This document shows, one piece after another, positions 16,778 to 27,086 of a stretch of DNA of 64,000 bases. The notes under the pieces were generated by a model that saw only the letters and a program-made list of their open reading frames with translations, did not search any database and was not told the DNA's origin. The stretch covers positions 186,001-250,000 of the forward strand of contig CAJYPK010000034.1 in NCBI GenBank assembly GCA_913776615.1, in the 5' to 3' direction. This stretch comes from an uncultured Hymenobacter sp. (GTDB taxonomy: Bacteria > Bacteroidota > Bacteroidia > Cytophagales > Hymenobacteraceae). Every line of letters begins with the position of its first letter. The first letter of the stretch is position 1. The translations under genes and the position numbers were made by a program.

Positions 16778-16988
16778 AATCTTCCTGTGTTGAAAAACAG
16801 CCCGCTACCGTGAAATTGATGCCCCGCCCGCCTAAGTAACCACTCACCAACCTTTTTAGTGGCGGTTGGTTGTCCTAAAGTACGCAGCAACTGGGTTAAC
16901 GGTAGTTACGCGGATTTGATTCAGGCGGGCCAACTGCTGCTTTCCCTGAGTTTAACCATTCTAAATAACGCCTATGTTACGCGCCTGC

Positions 16989-17021
16989 TTTGGGCTGAGC
17001 CTCCCCCCGGCCCTACCTTTG
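16989..17021 (+). promoter_or_regulatory. Promoter of the sdhCAB operon
   Basis: A -33 box TTTG (16989-16992) and a -7 box TACCTTTG (17014-17021) with 21 bases between them, close to the Bacteroidota primary-sigma consensus. The predicted leader is about 35 bases before the sdhC ATG. Confidence 0.7.
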
Positions 17022-17058
17022 GGCGTTAAAAAAGGTCAATTTTTCGGCTGAAATCTTT

Positions 17059-17796
17059 ATGAACTGGTTTACAAAAACCTTTACCAGCAGCATCGGGCGC
17101 AAGATTATCATGTCCCTTACGGGCTTGTTTCTCTGCACCTTCCTCGTGGTGCACCTGATTGGCAACCTCCAGCTTTTCAAGCACGACGACGGGGTGGCCT
17201 TCAACACCTACTCGCACTTTATGGGCACCAACCCGGTCATCCGTACCATCGAATGGGGTTTGGTGCTGGGCTTCGGCTTCCACATCTACGAGGCCCTCAT
17301 GCTGACGCTGCGCAACAAAAAGGCCCGCTCGCACGGCTACGCCCAGTGGGAAGCCAAGCAAAACTCGGAATGGACCTCACGCAACATGGGCATCCTGGGT
17401 TCCATCATCCTCGTGTTTCTGATTGTGCACCTGTACAATTTTTTCTGGCGCGCCCGCTTCGGCACGCTGGATCAGGACATCAACCACAATGATGATTTGT
17501 ATCGCGTAGTCGTCACCTCCTTCCACCAGTGGTGGTACGTGGCGCTGTACGTAGCTGCGCAGGCCAGCCTCGGCTACCACCTGTGGCACGGCTTCCGCTC
17601 GGGCTTCCAGACTCTGGGCCTGAACCACCGCAAGTACATGCCGATCATCAAGAACTTTGGCTATGCTTTCGCTGTCATTGTATCGGCTGGCTTCGCTTCT
17701 ATGCCGCTCTACTTCCTGCTTTTCACCAACGAGCAGGGAGCCCTCACGAGCAGCGCCCCGGCCGTGCTGCACCAGCTCGCGCTGGCGTTCAACTAA
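17059..17796 (+). CDS. sdhC: Succinate dehydrogenase cytochrome b subunit
   Basis: A 245-residue membrane anchor of complex II (Bacteroidota b558-type single-anchor form). Five hydrophobic helices are visible (ISMSLTGLFLCTFLVVHLIG-like first helix through the last near FAVIVSAGFASMPLYFLLF). Histidines at helix positions suitable for two hemes are seen in HLIGNLQLF, FHIYEALML, IVHLYNFF, HQWWYVALYV and YHLWHGF. It passes electrons from SdhB to menaquinone. It is first gene of the operon, 18 bases ahead of sdhA. Length and topology match class B succinate:quinone reductases. Confidence 0.95.
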   Translation: MNWFTKTFTSSIGRKIIMSLTGLFLCTFLVVHLIGNLQLFKHDDGVAFNTYSHFMGTNPVIRTIEWGLVLGFGFHIYEALMLTLRNKKARSHGYAQWEAKQNSEWTSRNMGILGSIILVFLIVHLYNFFWRARFGTLDQDINHNDDLYRVVVTSFHQWWYVALYVAAQASLGYHLWHGFRSGFQTLGLNHRKYMPIIKNFGYAFAVIVSAGFASMPLYFLLFTNEQGALTSSAPAVLHQLALAFN

Positions 17797-17814
17797 CCTC
17801 AGTTTCTTTATTAT

Positions 17815-19749
<1,935 letters not shown>

Positions 19750-19750
19750 T

Positions 19751-19841
19751 ATTGAGTTGTGAGTTATGAGTTAGAAGTTATAAGTTGGCTAGCCAGCCGA
19801 TTCAATATCTTCTAACTCATAACTTCTAACTCATAACTCAT
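19751..19841. repeat. Tandem-unit palindrome between sdhA and sdhB
   Basis: The left half repeats a roughly 9-base unit (GAGTTATGAG/GTTAGAAGTTATAAG) and the right half repeats its complement (CTAACTCATAACTTCTAACT), so the whole gap folds into one hairpin. It starts two bases after the sdhA stop and ends ten bases before the sdhB ATG. The arms have mismatches, so it is not a simple terminator and has no T-run. Confidence 0.85.
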
Positions 19842-19851
19842 CATTAAAAAA

Positions 19852-20637
19852 ATGGCTGGCTCCAACCCCAACGCTAAACCCATGAACCTGACGCTGAAAG
19901 TTTGGCGTCAGCCCAACCGCCAGACGGAAGGCCGCATTGTTGACTACCAGGTGAAGGGCATTTCGCCCGACATGTCGTTTTTGGAGATGCTCGACGTGCT
20001 CAACGAAGACCTGCTGCACAGCGGCCAGGATCCGGTAGCCTTCGACCACGACTGCCGCGAGGGTATCTGCGGCTCGTGCGACCTCTTCATCAACGGCCGC
20101 TCGCACGGCCCCGAGAAGGGCACCACGACCTGCCAGCTGCACATGCGCAAGTTTTCGGATGGCGATACCATCACCATCGAGCCCTGGCGCGCCAATGCCT
20201 TCCCGGTAAATAAAGACCTCAGCGTGGACCGCTCGGCCTTCGACCGGATCATCCAGGCCGGGGGCTACGTGAGCGTGAACACCGGCGGTGCTCCCGATGG
20301 CAACGAGATTCCGATTCCGAAGGAAATCGCCGACCGCGCCTTCGAAGCGGCTACCTGCATTGGCTGCGGCGCCTGCGTAGCGGCCTGCAAAAATGCCTCA
20401 GCTATGCTCTTCGTTTCGGCCAAGGTATCGCAGCTGGCTTTGCTGCCCCAGGGCCAGGTAGAAGCCAAGACCCGCGTTGAAAACATGGTGGCCCAGATGG
20501 ACATCGAAGGCTTCGGTGCCTGCTCCAACATCGGCTCGTGCGCAGCCGAGTGCCCGGTAGGCATCTCGCTGGAAAATATCGCCATCCTGAACCGCGAGTT
20601 CCTCACGGCTAAGGCTACTTCGAATCACTTGGCTTAG
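19852..20637 (+). CDS. sdhB: Succinate dehydrogenase iron-sulfur subunit
   Basis: A 261-residue electron-transfer subunit. The N-terminal 2Fe-2S domain has CREGICGSCDLFING and a later Cys in TTTCQLHM; the C-terminal bacterial ferredoxin domain holds 4Fe-4S/3Fe-4S ligands in CIGCGACVAACKN and CSNIGSCAAECPVGI. It relays electrons from SdhA FAD to SdhC heme. It is last in the operon, followed by a perfect palindromic terminator. The first ATG (MAGSNPNAKPMNLTLKVW) was kept; a second at residue 11 is possible. Confidence 0.96.
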   Translation: MAGSNPNAKPMNLTLKVWRQPNRQTEGRIVDYQVKGISPDMSFLEMLDVLNEDLLHSGQDPVAFDHDCREGICGSCDLFINGRSHGPEKGTTTCQLHMRKFSDGDTITIEPWRANAFPVNKDLSVDRSAFDRIIQAGGYVSVNTGGAPDGNEIPIPKEIADRAFEAATCIGCGACVAACKNASAMLFVSAKVSQLALLPQGQVEAKTRVENMVAQMDIEGFGACSNIGSCAAECPVGISLENIAILNREFLTAKATSNHLA

Positions 20638-20652
20638 TCCAGCATAGAATTA

Positions 20653-20702
20653 GGTACGTAAAAGGCCCCCCTGACAAAGTCAGGGGGGCCTTTTACGTAC
20701 CT
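20653..20702. terminator. Perfect palindromic terminator between sdhB and the GDPD gene
   Basis: GGTACGTAAAAGGCCCCCCT and its exact complement flank a three-base loop: a stem of more than 20 bp with internal A/T runs on both strands, suitable for terminating both convergent genes. Confidence 0.9.
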
Positions 20703-20720
20703 ACCTAGGTAGGTTCTAAC

Positions 20721-22477
20721 TTAATTGACCTGCACTTTAAAGGTCTGACGCGGCTGGCCATTACTCGGCGTTACCTGTAGCAGGTACAGGCCAGGCCGGG
20801 CACCGTTGGCACGTAGGTTGGGCAGAGCTACTTGCTGCACACCAGCGGGCAACGAGCGCTTCTGGCTCAGCACGGTACGTCCCGTTTGGTCGGTGATGCG
20901 GAATACTACCGTCCCTTCTTTCTCCTGATTCAGCCCTACAGTCAGGTTGCCGGAAGTGGGATTTGGATACACCCCTACTCCTAATGTAGTAGCAGCCGGG
21001 GCTGAGGCGCGCAGGGTAGTGGCCGATAGGCGGGCGTTGGACGGTGTGGACGAATCGGAAGATGTATTATGCGGGTCTACTTCGTCACGTACCCCGTCGG
21101 GGTGAGGGCGATACCAGTTGGTATTGCGCCTTCCGAGGGTACCCAAATGATTAGCCAACGTATTTGGTAAGTCCGTGGTAATCATCTTAAAGTTGTTGGG
21201 GTCGTTAATCAAAAAGTTCCAATCACCCCGTTTATCATCTGTATCACGTTTGCCGTTCCAGGCCGGCTTATTAGCAGGCGGCCAGTAGAGGTCGCTCAGG
21301 CGATACGTATGATACCCATCGGCACTCCAAAAAAGGTCGCTGCCTCTATTCGTCGCATCAGGAAGGGCGTTGAAAATGCATTTAGTGTGCTCATGGCCCG
21401 CTATGCGGTTGCGGTAAGCTTCTGCCATCAGCTCGGTTAAGAGCCCTCCTCCCTGCTTGTAATTAATCTCGACTGCTACGAAGAAGGCTGACCAGCAAAA
21501 TCACGGAAACTCTCCAGACAGTCTAGCTTATCAGACATGTTTGTGGTGTAAACCGGGATGTAGAGGAGCTTATCGTAGTAAAAATCCTTTACCCAAGGGC
21601 CGTTGGGATTGGACGGATCCTGCGGTTTCAGTAGTCCTGGCAGGTCGTAGGCCACATCGGAAGGATAATTGTACACAGTAGCATTCATTTTGAGTATCAC
21701 CCAGTTGTAGGCCGGGTTATCCCAAGCGTTGCGCTTACGCTTTATCAACGCCCAGCAGGCCCGGGCAGCAGCTCGGTCTTTGATGTCGAGGGCTACGACT
21801 GTGGAAATGCGATGGTCGTGAATATAGTCCAGCGCCTGCTCGAGCGTAGGTATGAATTGGTTAGTCGGATCGCCATACTTATCCTCTAAACGAAAAGTCT
21901 GTAGTTCGCCATTGGTAAACGATGAAACCAACCGGTAATTACCTCTGCCGCCTACGGTAGTGCGGCCTACGGTCATGTCGTGCGATAGCACGGGCACACC
22001 GTCGCTGCTCATTTTGATGTCGAGCTCTATCAGCTCCATGTTGGTATCCGATGCCCGCTGAATGGCGGCTAAAGAGTTTTCCGGTACACCGCCGGCCTGG
22101 AAACAGCCCCGGTGCGCAACTACTGCGGTCAAATCGGTCTTTGGGTGGCGCAATACGTCAATGATGTTGCCCGTATCGTAAATCAGCCGGGTACCATCGG
22201 TATACGAATTCACCGAATAGGTACTGTCGATTGGGGCTGCGGCTGGTGGATTGGTCGTAGCGGCCAACGACCGGAGGGCTGAGTTGATGCGGGCCCGCGT
22301 TGCGCTATCGGTGAGGGTAACCGCATTGGTACGCAAGTCCTGGGCTGTTGCAACGCTATCCTGATAGCGTATGCGCCGGCTTACGCTATCCGGGGTGGAG
22401 GAACTGCCTTGGGCAAATGCTGAGCTACCGGCAACAATGGTAAGCAGCAGACCCAATGAATACTTTAGTAATTTCAT
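20721..22477 (-). pseudogene. Secreted glycerophosphodiester phosphodiesterase with T9SS C-terminal domain, split by a frameshift
   Basis: Two adjacent minus-strand frames (21476-22477 and 20721-21475) together make one protein. The first carries a signal peptide (KLLKYSLGLLLTIVAGSSAF) and the GDPD catalytic start: VVAHRGCFQAGGVPENSLAA, ELDIKMSSDGVPVLSHD. It ends prematurely at 21476 after FAGQPSS. The other frame, open from 21500, reads FFVAVEINYKQGGG, then the rest of the barrel (DWNFLINDPNN, TDLPNTLANHLG) and a C-terminal T9SS sorting domain (GVGVYPNPTSGNLTVGL, PGLYLLQV). Restoring one base in the CAGCC-TTCTTC stretch near 21485 rejoins both. It would hydrolyse glycerophosphodiesters outside the cell. 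It may be a recent mutation or a sequencing error. The ATG at 22477 was chosen for the signal peptide. Confidence 0.85.
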
Positions 22478-22740
22478 CATAAAATATGTAATTAAATTAT
22501 TCATGTGCTTATACCTTAGCGCTATTTGCGCTGTTGCGCTTCTGTTTAATTGGTAACATTAGCTTAACCAATCTTATAATTCAAGTTTATATTATTAAAA
22601 ATTTTATTTTTAAAAAACTTAATATTGCACATTTAAGGCAGCGTGTTACTAAAGAAATTATAACATACCGGCGGCGGGCCGGGGCCGGGGACCGCCCTCA
22701 AGGGCTGACCGATGTTTTCACGCGATCTAGTCTAAAAGAA

Positions 22741-22794
22741 CAGGCACGCAAAAGGCCCTCCGCTAGTGCTAACGGAGGGCCTTTTGCGTGCCTG
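22741..22794. terminator. Orphan palindromic terminator
   Basis: CAGGCACGCAAAAGGCCCTC pairs with its exact complement across a short loop. No intact gene ends here: the GDPD promoter region lies to the left and the icd 3' remnant (22976) to the right. It may be the original terminator of the icd copy whose end survives at 22976. The flanking stretch 22478-22740 is AT-rich spacer with no gene. Confidence 0.75.
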
Positions 22795-22822
22795 ATTATC
22801 CTAGAGCGCTTCTCAAGCTAGT

Positions 22823-22915
22823 GTACTGGTGTCACACCAAGCTCTAGCTTGGTGACGTACTCGGTGAGCGTACCCAGACGCCTCACCAAGCTGGAGCTTG
22901 ATATTACACCAGTAC
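22823..22915. repeat. Palindromic repeat, family C copy 1
   Basis: Outer arms GTACTGGTGT/ACACCAGTAC and inner arms built from CACCAAGCTCTAGCTTGGTG and CTCACCAAGCTGGAGCTTG. It is related to copy 2 at 53217-53293 through the CACCAAGCTGGAGCTT core. It lies between the orphan terminator and the icd 3' remnant. Confidence 0.8.
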
Positions 22916-22975
22916 ATACACCGACCCAAGAACTACCTTATTTACACAGTAGACTTGTTCTTACGCGGCATTGCG

Positions 22976-23153
22976 CTACTGGCCGAGCTTCTTCTTCAAA
23001 TTCTCGTCAAGCGCTTCCAGGAACTCCTCAGTGTAGAGGTAGTCGCGGCGGTGCTCTACTTTGTTGCCGTGGATGCAGACGGCCAGGCCTTTGGTCATTT
23101 TGCCGCCTTCAACGGTTTCGATGCACACTTGCTCCAAGGCATGGCAGAAGTCG
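22976..23153 (-). pseudogene. Duplicated 3' end of icd (59 codons plus stop fragment)
   Basis: 178 bases align without gaps to the last 178 bases of icd (24601-24778), with about 20 mismatches by hand count. The reading frame is intact to a TAG stop. The encoded tail runs DFCHALEQVCIETVEGGKM through EALDENLKKKLGQ and differs from Icd at only about five residues (S to G, D to G, G to R, AK to GQ). Most differences are silent, so both copies diverged while functional. No start codon or upstream icd sequence is present; homology stops abruptly at 23153. It is read in the same orientation as icd and lies about 1.45 kb downstream of its stop. Confidence 0.9.
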
Positions 23154-23291
23154 TATAGCAGCGGGGGAATAAAACTACTATAAGAATTCCTAGTGACTGG
23201 GAGCAGGTAAAAACTACATTCCGCTCAGATTAATGGCAGGTCGCCTAACGAGTCTTTGCAGTAAAAAATTTCTTTTTAAGATGTAATATTT

Positions 23292-23322
23292 ACTGTTTAT
23301 CAATAAAATTACAGTAGTTTTG
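23292..23322 (+). promoter_or_regulatory. Promoter and candidate operator for the DUF2975-HTH pair
   Basis: The -7 box TAGTTTTG (23315-23322) is preceded by ACTGT (23292-23296) and its complement ACAGT (23311-23315), spaced by 14 bases in a very AT-rich tract. The dyad overlaps the -7 box, where a repressor would block transcription. Autoregulation by the HTH gene is inferred. Confidence 0.45.
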
Positions 23323-23348
23323 CTCATCACTTTACTTCTTTTCATCTC

Positions 23349-23876
23349 ATGCAACCACATCCCAAACTGCTGCTTGCCTTCCTGAAGACCATTTTCTGGT
23401 TCGTATTTATTGGCCTGTGCATCAACACCGGGGCCTTATTAATTTCGTTCCTTATCAGCCTAGGCGACAAGCCATTAAGCACTAAACAGTTACCGCTCGG
23501 ACTGGACCTGCTTGGTCTTTACCAATTCAATACCACGTCCTACGGCCTCTACGTGTCTTTACTAATAGCTTCCTCTGCCCTGAAAGCTTTTCTCACCTAT
23601 CTGCTGGTGAAGGCTTTAGGCAAATTTGATTTTGAGCGGCCTTTCCAAGCCGAAGCAGCGGTGCTACTCGTGCGCATGAGCCAGGTGGCGCTGCTAGAGG
23701 GCCTGGTGCTACTGGTAGTCGCTGGTTACAGTTCGTGGCTGCTCCAACGGGGCGGACCGGTGCCACCAGCCGCCGGAAGCGCCGAGTGGTTATTCCTAGC
23801 AAGCGTCATCTTCGTCCTCGCACAAGTATTTCGGCGCGGAGTCGAGTTTCAGGCCGAGCACGAGTTAACGGTGTGA
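23349..23876 (+). CDS. DUF2975-like integral membrane protein
   Basis: A 175-residue membrane protein with four predicted helices (about residues 8-38, 60-85, 105-130, 140-162), seen in LLAFLKTIFWFVFIGLCINT, GLYVSLLIASSALKAFLTYL, LLEGLVLLVVAGYSSWLL and EWLFLASVIFVLAQVF. The conserved-looking FDFERPF follows helix two. This topology, and the small HTH gene three bases after its stop, match the DUF2975/YozG-like pair found in many bacteria; the function of DUF2975 is unknown. Its DNA is more AT-rich than the neighbours and it lies between the two icd 3' ends. Confidence 0.75.
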   Translation: MQPHPKLLLAFLKTIFWFVFIGLCINTGALLISFLISLGDKPLSTKQLPLGLDLLGLYQFNTTSYGLYVSLLIASSALKAFLTYLLVKALGKFDFERPFQAEAAVLLVRMSQVALLEGLVLLVVAGYSSWLLQRGGPVPPAAGSAEWLFLASVIFVLAQVFRRGVEFQAEHELTV

Positions 23877-23879
23877 CGT

Positions 23880-24083
23880 ATGCCCATTATCGTAAACCTA
23901 GATGTCATGATGGCCCGACGCAAAATGTCGCTCAACGAACTGGCGGCTAAAGTGGATATAACTGTTTCAAACCTTTCGATACTGAAAACCGGTAAAGCGA
24001 AAGCCGTTCGATTTAGTACGCTAGAGGCAATTTGCCAAGCCCTTAATTGCCAACCCGGCGATATTTTAGAAGTGGGGCCGTAA
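23880..24083 (+). CDS. Small Cro/C1-type HTH regulator (YozG-like)
   Basis: A 67-residue protein that is almost entirely one XRE helix-turn-helix: IIVNLDVMMARRKMSLNELA, KVDITVSNLSILKTGKAKAV (helices 2 and 3) and FSTLEAICQALNCQPGDILE. The ATG is three bases after the DUF2975 stop, so they form one operon. It probably binds DNA as a dimer and may repress its own promoter at 23292-23322. Such pairs are often small mobile accessory cassettes. Confidence 0.85.
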   Translation: MPIIVNLDVMMARRKMSLNELAAKVDITVSNLSILKTGKAKAVRFSTLEAICQALNCQPGDILEVGP

Positions 24084-24536
24084 GGTCGCGGGCACAGCGC
24101 TCTTCGTGCGTAGGTCATAGGTGCTCAGCACACGAATTATAGCAGCTTCGGAAGGGTGGCCAGCAGATGCTTACGATACCGTTTGACACTAAGCAGGCCG
24201 AAGCACAAACAACCTCGAACAGCGCGCCAGCGCTAAGCTTCATCATTTGGAATGTGGCTACGATTAGCCATCAATATCCAATCTAAGGTGGCGGTTTTCG
24301 CTCGCACGGCTAGTAGCTACCGCTCAGTCACCGTCCGGCTGCGTTTGTAGCCCGCGTTAGGGTAGAGTTGGGTAGTTGCTAGTGCTTTACGCCCCCTACG
24401 CTGGGAACTGGCCCAGTGTAATTCTACACCTTTGCAGCTATTAAGAAGGCCTAGTCCAGTGCTTACTGCTAGACTAGGCGACTGCAGAGAGTAGGCCGGT
24501 CGTTTGCCCGACTGCGCCTCACAGGGATTCTCGCAT
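24084..24536. other. Gene-free spacer between HTH gene and icd
   Basis: About 450 bases with no reading frame worth calling, no tRNA-like fold and no member of the repeat families. It may hold degraded remains of whatever was inserted behind icd, but I see no recognisable sequence. Confidence 0.5.
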
Positions 24537-24574
24537 TAAAAAGCCCCCGCTACGCGCGTAGCGGGGGCTTTTTA
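24537..24574 (-). terminator. Intrinsic terminator of icd
   Basis: TAAAAAGCCCCCGCTACGCG pairs with CGTAGCGGGGGCTTTTTA. It begins 26 bases beyond the icd stop on the minus strand, with T-runs on both strands. Confidence 0.88.
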
Positions 24575-24600
24575 GTGACGCTGAATAGTAGCTTGGCTGC

Positions 24601-25833
24601 TTACTTGGCCAGTTTCTTCTTCAGGTTCTCGTCGAGCGCTTCCAGGAACTCCTCGGTGTAGAGGTAGTCGCGGCCGTGCTCTACTTTGTTGCCGTGGATG
24701 CAGACGGCCAGGTCCTTAGTCATCTTGCCGCTTTCCACGGTTTCGATGCACACCTGCTCCAGCGCGTGGCAGAAGTCGATGAGCTCCTGGTTGCCGTCGA
24801 GCTTGCCGCGGAACTCCAGGCCGCGCGTCCAGGCGAAGATGCTGGCGATGGGGTTGGTGGAAGTGGGCTTGCCCTTCTGGTGGTCGCGGTAGTGGCGCGT
24901 CACGGTGCCGTGAGCAGCTTCGGCTTCCATCGTTTTGCCGTCGGGCGTGACGAGGGTGGAGGTCATCAGGCCCAGCGAGCCGAAGCCCTGGGCTACGGTG
25001 TCGCTCTGCACGTCACCGTCGTAATTTTTGCAGGCCCACACGAAGTTACCGTTCCACTTGAGGGCTGAGGCCACCATGTCGTCGATGAGGCGGTGCTCGT
25101 AGGTAATGCCAGCAGCCTTGAATTTCTCCAGGTAGTCTTGCTCGTAGATCTCCTGGAAGATGTCCTTGAAGCGGCCGTCGTATTTCTTCAGGATGGTGTT
25201 CTTGGTGCTCAGGTACAGCGGCCAGCCTTTCATCAGGGCCTGGTTGAAGCAGGCGTGGGCGAAGCCCCGGATGCTCTCGTCGGTGTTGTACATGGCCAGG
25301 GCCACGCCGTCGCCCTTAAAGTTGAATACTTCATAGCTCTGCACCTCGCCGCCGTCTTCGGGCGTAAAGGTGATGGTGAGCTTGCCCTTACCCTTGGTCA
25401 CAAAATCGGTGGCGCGGTACTGATCGCCGAAGGCGTGGCGGCCGATGCAGATAGGGGCCGTCCAGTTGGGCACGAGGCGGGGTACGTTGCTGGTCACGAT
25501 GGGCTCGCGGAATACCGTGCCGTCGAGAATATTGCGGATGGTACCGTTGGGCGACTTCCACATCTGCTTCAGGCCAAATTCCTTCACGCGCTCCTCGTCG
25601 GGGGTAATGGTAGCGCACTTGATGCCCACGCCGTACTGCTTGATGGCGTTGGCCGAGTCAATCGTTACTTGGTCGTTGGTCTGGTCGCGGTACTCGATAC
25701 CGAGGTCGTAGTACTTAATATCAAGGTCGAGGTAGGGCAGGATGAGCTTGTCTTTGATAAACTTCCAGATGATGCGCGTCATCTCGTCGCCATCGAGCTC
25801 TACTACGGGGTTTGCTACTTTAATTTTAGCCAT
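24601..25833 (-). CDS. icd: NADP-dependent isocitrate dehydrogenase (class II, homodimeric)
   Basis: A 410-residue enzyme making 2-oxoglutarate from isocitrate in the TCA cycle. It matches the eukaryote-like class II IDH rather than the E. coli type: MAKIKVANPVVELDGDEMTR, WKSPNGTIRNILDGTVFREP with substrate-binding Ser and Arg, PICIGRHAFGDQYRATD, the metal-site YDGDVQSD and NADP-site EAAHGTVTRHYRDH. It ends EALDENLKKKLAK. The final 178 bases occur again at 22976-23153. It is transcribed alone, with a terminator directly behind it. Confidence 0.97.
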   Translation of the reverse strand: MAKIKVANPVVELDGDEMTRIIWKFIKDKLILPYLDLDIKYYDLGIEYRDQTNDQVTIDSANAIKQYGVGIKCATITPDEERVKEFGLKQMWKSPNGTIRNILDGTVFREPIVTSNVPRLVPNWTAPICIGRHAFGDQYRATDFVTKGKGKLTITFTPEDGGEVQSYEVFNFKGDGVALAMYNTDESIRGFAHACFNQALMKGWPLYLSTKNTILKKYDGRFKDIFQEIYEQDYLEKFKAAGITYEHRLIDDMVASALKWNGNFVWACKNYDGDVQSDTVAQGFGSLGLMTSTLVTPDGKTMEAEAAHGTVTRHYRDHQKGKPTSTNPIASIFAWTRGLEFRGKLDGNQELIDFCHALEQVCIETVESGKMTKDLAVCIHGNKVEHGRDYLYTEEFLEALDENLKKKLAK

Positions 25834-26075
25834 TGCAAAAGTGGGCTTGTAGGGGGTAAGACCTCGCCGGCAATGGTGCCCGCGAGGGTGAATCAGTGGT
25901 CCCGGCTAACAGCCCACGGCGGGGCTTGTTATTAGGGGGGCCAATATTAAGCACGATTCGAGGCTTGGTCGCCATTGCGAGGGACCGCAAACGTTTGCAC
26001 CATCGCAAGCGGCCTAATTATGTACGCCCCGCCCTAATTACTCCCATCAAATTAGTAGCGCGGCGATTCTGACTG

Positions 26076-26083
26076 TATGTTTG
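26076..26083 (+). promoter_or_regulatory. -7 element (TATGTTTG) that decides the lipoprotein start
   Basis: An exact TAnnTTTG match. It overlaps an ATG at 26077, making that upstream start unlikely and leaving 26110 as the start. Confidence 0.55.
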
Positions 26084-26109
26084 CCGTCTGCTTTATTGCG
26101 CAGCTTATT

Positions 26110-27030
26110 ATGAAGATAGCCACCTTCCTTATTACCGCAAGCCTGCTATGGTGGTGTAGCGGATGCGGAGGGTCAACGGAAACTCAGAGCCTGTCGGCCG
26201 AAGAAGAGCTACAGCAGACCGAAGAAGAAACGCAGCAGACCCCGCAACAAGCCCAGCAGCAGCACGACCAAGCCGTGCGTGATACAGCCACCGCCGCTGG
26301 CTTGCGCACTTTAATAGTAAAAGCCTATAAACAGGAAGACTACGCCCAGGCTCGCGCCGACATCGCCTTGCTTGGGAGCCGCTACCCCGAGTCGCCCCTG
26401 TATGCGAAGCTTTCGCGGCTCAACGGCATTCTCGACTCATTGGTGCGTACCCAGCAGCATCGGGCGTGGGTCAAGGAGGAGCGCAAAGGGCAATTGCCAG
26501 GGGCGACGGCCTGGGGCATCGATGAATACCTAGATGAGTTTGATAAGCCGAGCGGCCACTATTTCTTGGTTAATACTACCGTGCAGTGGGGGAAGTATGC
26601 TAATACGGCTGTTGTGAGCGAGGACATGGCCGCGCGCGTAGTAGTAGACAGCAGCTCCTCAATTCATCTAATGCTGTACGATGAAATCCCCACGTACGCC
26701 GTCAGGGGTTTTGGCCGGCGGGCCAGGACAACGTACCAACGAGTAGACGACTACAGCAAGATGCGCCCCGTAAAGGTGGCAGCCCCAACCAACTACCTAG
26801 TTAAGGTGCGCAGCAATGCCGGCAAGGTCTACACCTTTATGGCCGTTAACCCCGTAGACCGCATCGTGCTCGATAAGGCCGATTCTGAAACGCTGCACGC
26901 CTGCCTGCTTGAGGGCGGTGAGGTTGGCTTTTTCATTACTCCCGCCAACCAACCCAGTACTACCTATCGCTTCAAGCTGGAAAATGCCGATGAGTATGAG
27001 CAAGCTTACTACCAGCTACGTAGACGATAA
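26110..27030 (+). CDS. Predicted lipoprotein of unknown function
   Basis: A 306-residue protein beginning MKIATFLITASLLWWCSGCG, a short signal with a lipobox-like Cys. A Gln/Glu-rich linker follows (residues about 25-60, EELQQTEEETQQTPQQAQQQ), then a TPR-like helical hairpin (LIVKAYKQEDYAQARADIAL) and a strand-rich C-terminal half from about residue 135 (YFLVNTTVQWGKYANTAVVS). No family is recognised. It should sit in the envelope. It is monocistronic, between icd (divergent) and the convergent transporter gene. Confidence 0.7.
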   Translation: MKIATFLITASLLWWCSGCGGSTETQSLSAEEELQQTEEETQQTPQQAQQQHDQAVRDTATAAGLRTLIVKAYKQEDYAQARADIALLGSRYPESPLYAKLSRLNGILDSLVRTQQHRAWVKEERKGQLPGATAWGIDEYLDEFDKPSGHYFLVNTTVQWGKYANTAVVSEDMAARVVVDSSSSIHLMLYDEIPTYAVRGFGRRARTTYQRVDDYSKMRPVKVAAPTNYLVKVRSNAGKVYTFMAVNPVDRIVLDKADSETLHACLLEGGEVGFFITPANQPSTTYRFKLENADEYEQAYYQLRRR

Positions 27031-27086
27031 CTACCTGCGTAATTACCCAAGTCAGGCGCCAGCGAATCACATTGCTCGCTAGTTCA

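Noticed and set aside
22534..22821. 95-codon frame upstream of the icd remnant
   Set aside because: Runs through AT-rich spacer and the orphan terminator palindrome; not coding-like.
24084..24536. Search for a tRNA or integrase remnant near icd
   Set aside because: No cloverleaf-like arms and no frame resembling a tyrosine recombinase could be found by eye.
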